Assembly (NCBI GenBank): GCA_964356195.1
Contig: CAYHGP010000031.1
Coordinates: 1-8,661 of the forward strand
Length of the DNA: 8,661 bases
DNA from: 2-02-FULL-48-14 sp964356195
GTDB lineage: Bacteria > Patescibacteriota > Gracilibacteria > UBA1369 > 2-02-FULL-48-14
Reading direction: 5' to 3'
Part shown: piece by piece, positions 5,521-8,661 of the stretch
How the letters are laid out: each line of letters opens with the position of its first letter
Position numbering within the stretch: position 1 is the first letter of the stretch
Translations under genes and position numbers: made by a program
Notes under the pieces: generated by a model
Databases searched by the model: none
Told to the model about the DNA's origin: nothing
Seen by the model: only the letters and a program-made list of their open reading frames with translations

Positions 5521-7277
5521 TTTTCAGTCTCCGGTTCAGGCACAACCGCCTCTTTATCAGAAAGTGATTTGACGGCAATATTCTCAGGCAGGCTGGGAAT
5601 GCTCGGTGACCAAATGGGCCATAAAGAAATTTCTACAGTGTTCACTTCAGGTAAATTCTCGATGTAATTCGTGGCTTCTTCCACGGTTTTTCCAGCGATG
5701 TGTTCTTTGATTTTTTCAACCAACTGATTGCCGGCTTCCGGGTCCGAATCGATTTCGTACTCTTCAATTCCCTGAATTTGCGCGGTCATTTTGTAGACAT
5801 TGGCGTTGTTGTCCACTTCAAGCACCTGAATACTCACAGAATCCGCATCCACGGAAATCAACTGCTTGCCCGGGGTTTGAGTGCTGATGATTTCAACTTT
5901 TAAAATAGAATAGAGTGCGTCGCTGTCGTAAGCCACGCCGGAAATACTCATGCTGCCGGTGATTTCGAAGGAATCCATTTCCTGCCCGACGAGTTCGTAA
6001 GGTACTTTAATAATCGCACCGCCGTACACAATCACATCGGAATCCTCCAAAAGTTTTAAGTTAATGCCATTTGTATTACCGAGAGAAAGAGCTTCTTTGC
6101 GAAGGGAAGCGATGGCCTTTTCCATGAGGTCATTTTCGAGTTTGTCTTGGGCCGCGAGCAAATCTTCTTCAGTGACTTTTACGTGAACCAAAGTGGTTCC
6201 ACCGGTCATGGCATCATAACTCTCGGCATAAAGATCAGCTCGGCTATCTTCTTTCAAACCGGGAAGGAAAAAACGCGTGGGAGCAATGTTACCGCGGTCT
6301 CCCACCGCAACGCCGTTGGCATCCAAAATGTCCGCCACCACGGAAACCACAATAGTGCCAGGACTTGCCACGGTCCCTGCCGGAACAATCACTTCTTTCT
6401 GCAGACGGAACACAATGCCGTCATCCGTTTGAAAACGAGTTTGGGTCACCAAAGGCCTTTCGACACCGGACGTATTAATGACGGTTAAATTCCCGGAGGC
6501 ATTTTGGCCTTCGCTCGTGATTCCCGTAGCCGAGTGCGTCAAAGTATATTCGGTATCCGCCGTCACTTCGTAAACTTTCAAACTGTGCGGCTCGCTCGGA
6601 CTGGGTTCGAGAACAATGTTCACCGCTTTCGAAACCACATTCGACGCCGGTTCTATATAAACGGTGGCTCCTGGCAAAGCGACGTAGGCAATAACAAAGA
6701 AAACCAAAACGCTTCCCGTCACCAACGCAAAAATCCATTTTTTGCGACCCGGAGTGAGGTAAAGGGTAACACTTTTTTGATCTCTGTGCGTCTTCTTCAT
6801 CGATTCCCAAGCTCCGCGCAATGAAAATCCTTTCTCCACTTTTTTGCGCGTGCGAACCACTTCAAAAATAGAAGATTTTTTCTTGGGAAGTCGCGACGGC
6901 AAATCTTCTTCCACTTCATTTTGAGTCGCTTCCACGGGTTTAAGCAGCGCACTTTCCGGATCTTTTTCTTCTTTCATGGAGGCCGCTTCAGTGCCCATGT
7001 TCCAATGATCGAAAACTTTAATTTCCGCTTGATGGGCGAGCTTCATCCCGTTTAAATCGTTGGTGATGAGCGCCATGTTTTTGTCGATTTCTGAGAGCTT
7101 CTGCTTAAGGATTTTCAAATTTACGACACTCTGCAAAAGGATGGCACGCTTTGGTACCACCAAATACACCTCCGTGTATGGAAGCTTCTCGATACGTTCA
7201 AAAATACGCGTGATTTCTTCGTCAATCTGGACAAAGAGGATTTTCTTTTTCGACACTTTCTTAATATTTTCAACCAT
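5517..7277 (-). CDS. Bitopic membrane protein of the CPR 'baseplate J/gp47-like' type
   Basis: The gene encodes 586 residues from ATG 7277. The frame stays open upstream to 7502, but that part overlaps the FtsA-like gene out of frame and reads as non-protein-like, so I reject it. Residues 1-95 form a cytoplasmic alpha/beta domain (KKILFVQIDEEITRIF, YLVVPKRAILLQSVVNLKIL, ALITNDLNGMKLA). An acidic linker (100-130) and a basic stretch (132-180) follow. One membrane helix spans about 180-202. The large outer region carries motifs I recall from CPR proteins annotated as baseplate J-like: LVTQTRFQTDDGIVFRLQKE (277-296), NIAPTRFFLPGL (330-341), YAESYDAMTGG (350-360) and a terminal AGKTVEEATNYIENLPEV followed by ISLWPIW. 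Despite the label, nothing here suggests a phage tail or secretion needle. It lies 14 nt downstream of the FtsA-like gene, surely as an operon, like the PilM-PilN pair of type IV pili. Function is unproven. Confidence 0.85.
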   Translation of the reverse strand: MVENIKKVSKKKILFVQIDEEITRIFERIEKLPYTEVYLVVPKRAILLQSVVNLKILKQKLSEIDKNMALITNDLNGMKLAHQAEIKVFDHWNMGTEAASMKEEKDPESALLKPVEATQNEVEEDLPSRLPKKKSSIFEVVRTRKKVEKGFSLRGAWESMKKTHRDQKSVTLYLTPGRKKWIFALVTGSVLVFFVIAYVALPGATVYIEPASNVVSKAVNIVLEPSPSEPHSLKVYEVTADTEYTLTHSATGITSEGQNASGNLTVINTSGVERPLVTQTRFQTDDGIVFRLQKEVIVPAGTVASPGTIVVSVVADILDANGVAVGDRGNIAPTRFFLPGLKEDSRADLYAESYDAMTGGTTLVHVKVTEEDLLAAQDKLENDLMEKAIASLRKEALSLGNTNGINLKLLEDSDVIVYGGAIIKVPYELVGQEMDSFEITGSMSISGVAYDSDALYSILKVEIISTQTPGKQLISVDADSVSIQVLEVDNNANVYKMTAQIQGIEEYEIDSDPEAGNQLVEKIKEHIAGKTVEEATNYIENLPEVNTVEISLWPIWSPSIPSLPENIAVKSLSDKEAVVPEPETEN

Positions 7278-7291
7278 GGCGTGGGTGAGAA

Positions 7292-8545
7292 TTAAACCTG
7301 CATTAGTCGGACGACTTTCTGCAGCATTTTGGTGAGGAGCTTTTCTTCGCTCAGAATTTCCATTCCAATCGTGGCGAGGGCCATCGGCGGAATGTCGGCG
7401 GGAGAGTCGAGCGATTTGCTGAGGTCTTTGATGTGCGAAATGTTCTTGGGAAGCAAGTATTTCACTTGAGGCTTGCGCTGAAACTTCAGCTTTTTGTGCC
7501 ACTCGGAACTTTCAAGTCCTTCCTTCAAGAGTGGGAGTAAAGACCCTCCTCCACAAAGATAGAGCGTGCCCGGAAGAGAATCAAGCTCGGTGAGTTCCTG
7601 AAGACTGAAAAATACGCCGGAAAGCCAAATTTCCGTATCCGCCGCCAGCGCTTTTCCCACAATAGTATGCGATTGATGCTCCAGTTGATTATTCGAAAAC
7701 GCAATTTTCACTTCCTCCGCTTCTTCGTGAGAAATATTCAAGGCTTGCGACAAACGCTTCGTAAATGCGCGTCCGCCCAAGTTAAACATCTTGGTGCCCA
7801 GCACACTTCCGTCCACCACCACGGCAATGTCGGTGGTCGCCCCCCCCACATCAATGAAGATTCCGCTGTACCCCTGAAGTTCCGTTCCTCCCAAAAGACG
7901 CCCTATGGCATAAGGCTCGGCCATAATCGCAAGCAGCTCCTTGTCGAGTTCCGCGCTAATGGTTTGCAGCGCGCCAAAATGCACCAGCGGAGAAAATGCG
8001 TTGAACACACTCATAGTCACTTCACGTCCTTGAAACCCGATGGGGTTCGAAACCTTGTAGCCGTCGATGCGCGTATCCACAATGGCCGCGTGGACCAGTT
8101 TCACATCGATCTCATTGAAACCCGTTTCGTACGCCAAATCGCCGCGTACCTTTTCAAACGCCTTCCATTGCACTTTATGAATGATATTTTTTAGCTCTTC
8201 TTGATGGATTTTGCTGCTCGGGTCGCGTCGCTTGTACGTAATCATCGAAGTCGCGCCCTTAATAAGCTCACCCGCAACTCCCATAATCATCATGGTAGGG
8301 CTTTCTCCGGCCATGCGTTCGGCATCCGCCATGGCTTCGTGGCAGTGTTCAATCACACCCGCAATGTCCGTAATCGCACCACTTTCCAATTCGCCGGGGT
8401 TTTGGCGCTTAATGCCTTTTCCCAAAACCTCCACTTCTTTGCCCTGCGCCATGCACACCAAAACTTTAATGAATTCGGTGCCGATGTCGAGGACCGTGAA
8501 TAAGCGTTCCCGCCGCGTTCCTATGCTGTTTTTTAAGCCAAACAT
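7292..8545 (-). CDS. FtsA/PilM-family actin-like ATPase
   Basis: This encodes 417 residues from ATG 8545. A GTG at 8566 would add 7 residues but lies upstream of the -10 box, so I prefer the ATG. Actin-fold landmarks are in order: phosphate-1 LDIGTEFIKVLV (19-30), GELESGAITDIAGVIEH typical of FtsA (51-67), an SHS2/1C-like region (about 85-180), phosphate-2 IDVGGATTDIAVV (231-243) and adenosine motif LYLCGGGSLLPLL (328-340). The length matches FtsA (about 420) better than PilM (about 350). The last residues (KLLTKMLQKVVRLMQV) have an amphipathic, basic-hydrophobic pattern like FtsA's membrane-targeting helix. FtsA tethers FtsZ filaments to the membrane; PilM forms rings that bind PilN. The co-transcribed gene is a bitopic protein rather than ftsZ, so either role, or a CPR-specific one, is possible; I give no symbol. 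The promoter upstream predicts a leaderless mRNA. Confidence 0.88.
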   Translation of the reverse strand: MFGLKNSIGTRRERLFTVLDIGTEFIKVLVCMAQGKEVEVLGKGIKRQNPGELESGAITDIAGVIEHCHEAMADAERMAGESPTMMIMGVAGELIKGATSMITYKRRDPSSKIHQEELKNIIHKVQWKAFEKVRGDLAYETGFNEIDVKLVHAAIVDTRIDGYKVSNPIGFQGREVTMSVFNAFSPLVHFGALQTISAELDKELLAIMAEPYAIGRLLGGTELQGYSGIFIDVGGATTDIAVVVDGSVLGTKMFNLGGRAFTKRLSQALNISHEEAEEVKIAFSNNQLEHQSHTIVGKALAADTEIWLSGVFFSLQELTELDSLPGTLYLCGGGSLLPLLKEGLESSEWHKKLKFQRKPQVKYLLPKNISHIKDLSKSLDSPADIPPMALATIGMEILSEEKLLTKMLQKVVRLMQV

Positions 8546-8551
8546 GGCGTT

Positions 8552-8580
8552 AGTGTAACTCCTCACCGCAGGTGAGTCTA
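8552..8580 (-). promoter_or_regulatory. Promoter of the FtsA-like/baseplate-J-like operon
   Basis: On the minus strand, TAGACT (8580-8575), an exact 17-nt spacer and TACACT (8557-8552). The predicted transcription start (8545) is the A of the ATG, so the mRNA is leaderless. A GAGGAG run lies inside the spacer and would not be in the transcript, so it is not a ribosome-binding site for this start. It is back-to-back with the promoter at 8589-8617. Confidence 0.6.
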
Positions 8581-8588
8581 CAAAAAGT

Positions 8589-8617
8589 TTGTCGCGCCAG
8601 CGACTCCATACTATAAT
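8589..8617 (+). promoter_or_regulatory. Promoter of the divergent gene at the window end
   Basis: TTGTCG (8589-8594), an exact 17-nt spacer and a perfect TATAAT (8612-8617). The predicted start near 8624 leaves about 3 nt before the ATG at 8627. Only 8 nt separate its -35 from the -35 of the opposite promoter, so one bound regulator could affect both. Confidence 0.7.
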
Positions 8618-8626
8618 ATACGACCT

Positions 8627-8661
8627 ATGCTCAAAATCGACAAACTTTATCAGGCCCCCAA
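8627..8661 (+). CDS. Start of an unidentified gene, cut by the window edge
   Basis: Eleven codons are visible (MLKIDKLYQAP). The strong promoter just upstream with the predicted start about 3 nt before this ATG supports a real, leaderless gene. An opening of MLKI followed by a short hydrophobic segment occurs in ABC-type ATPases among many others, but nothing diagnostic (such as a Walker motif) is in view, so I do not name it. Confidence 0.55.
   Translation, partial: MLKIDKLYQAP

Noticed and set aside
5340..5567. Plus-strand frame starting MRKGEGVIGLTK and crossing gap 2
   Set aside because: Only 12 codons before the gap, and the rest is antisense of the baseplate-J-like gene. The gap length is unknown, so the frame cannot be carried across.
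7278..7502. N-terminal extension of the baseplate-J-like reading frame to 7502
   Set aside because: It overlaps the end of the FtsA-like gene out of frame and reads as Arg/Gln/His-rich shadow sequence. The conserved-looking domain begins right after ATG 7277.
8546..8566. GTG start at 8566 for the FtsA-like gene
   Set aside because: The TACACT -10 box (8557-8552) lies inside this extension and the predicted transcript begins at 8545, so the ATG is the better start.
1..8661. CRISPR arrays, insertion sequences, phage genes
   Set aside because: No regularly spaced direct repeats, transposase or integrase is visible. The baseplate J-like label is weak homology in a membrane protein and is not evidence of a prophage.

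Overview
The window most likely comes from a member of the Candidate Phyla Radiation (Patescibacteria), tentatively a Peregrinibacteria-like lineage. Three things support this: a short archaeal/eukaryote-type prolyl-tRNA synthetase, a large membrane protein of the type usually annotated 'baseplate J/gp47 family' in these genomes, and an FtsA-like ATPase directly upstream of it. The lineage is inferred from remembered family resemblance, not from a search. The standard genetic code fits: no gene needs TGA read as an amino acid. The sequence is a scaffold with two gaps of exactly 100 N (3919-4018 and 5376-5475), so the proS segment between them is placed only by scaffolding.

Layout. 1-352: 3' end of an unrecognised + strand gene. 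396-848: small four-helix membrane protein (+). 859-1520: secreted calcium-binding (EF-hand/dockerin-like) protein (-), whose signal peptide is broken by a one-base frameshift in a T run. 1559-1635: tRNA-Val(GAC) (-). 1636-1748: spacer with palindromes and fragments resembling the 5' end of that tRNA. 1749-2987: secreted or membrane-anchored subtilisin-like (S8) protease (-). 2988-3232: noncoding region with divergent promoters, a candidate small RNA of about 84 nt ending in a strong intrinsic terminator, and a further hairpin. 3233-3918: Pro/Gln/Ala-rich protein with a helical C-terminal part (+), running into gap 1. 4019-5319: proS (-), C-terminus lost in gap 1. 5476-5520: possible 3' tail of a + strand gene lying in gap 2. 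8545-5517: two-gene operon (-) of an FtsA/PilM-like actin-fold ATPase and a bitopic baseplate-J-like protein. 8627-8661: first codons of a divergent + strand gene.

The most striking regulatory pattern is that several promoters place the predicted transcription start 0-3 nt from the start codon, without a Shine-Dalgarno sequence, which suggests mainly leaderless expression. A second is the candidate small RNA: it is divergent from the S8 protease gene, and its terminator loop is complementary over 11 nt to the protease start-codon region and over 8-10 nt to two other start regions that share an ACGCC-ATG context. The FtsA-like/baseplate-J-like pair has the topology of a PilM-PilN-like envelope assembly (cytoplasmic ATPase plus membrane-spanning partner) and is the best candidate here for a poorly described cellular system.
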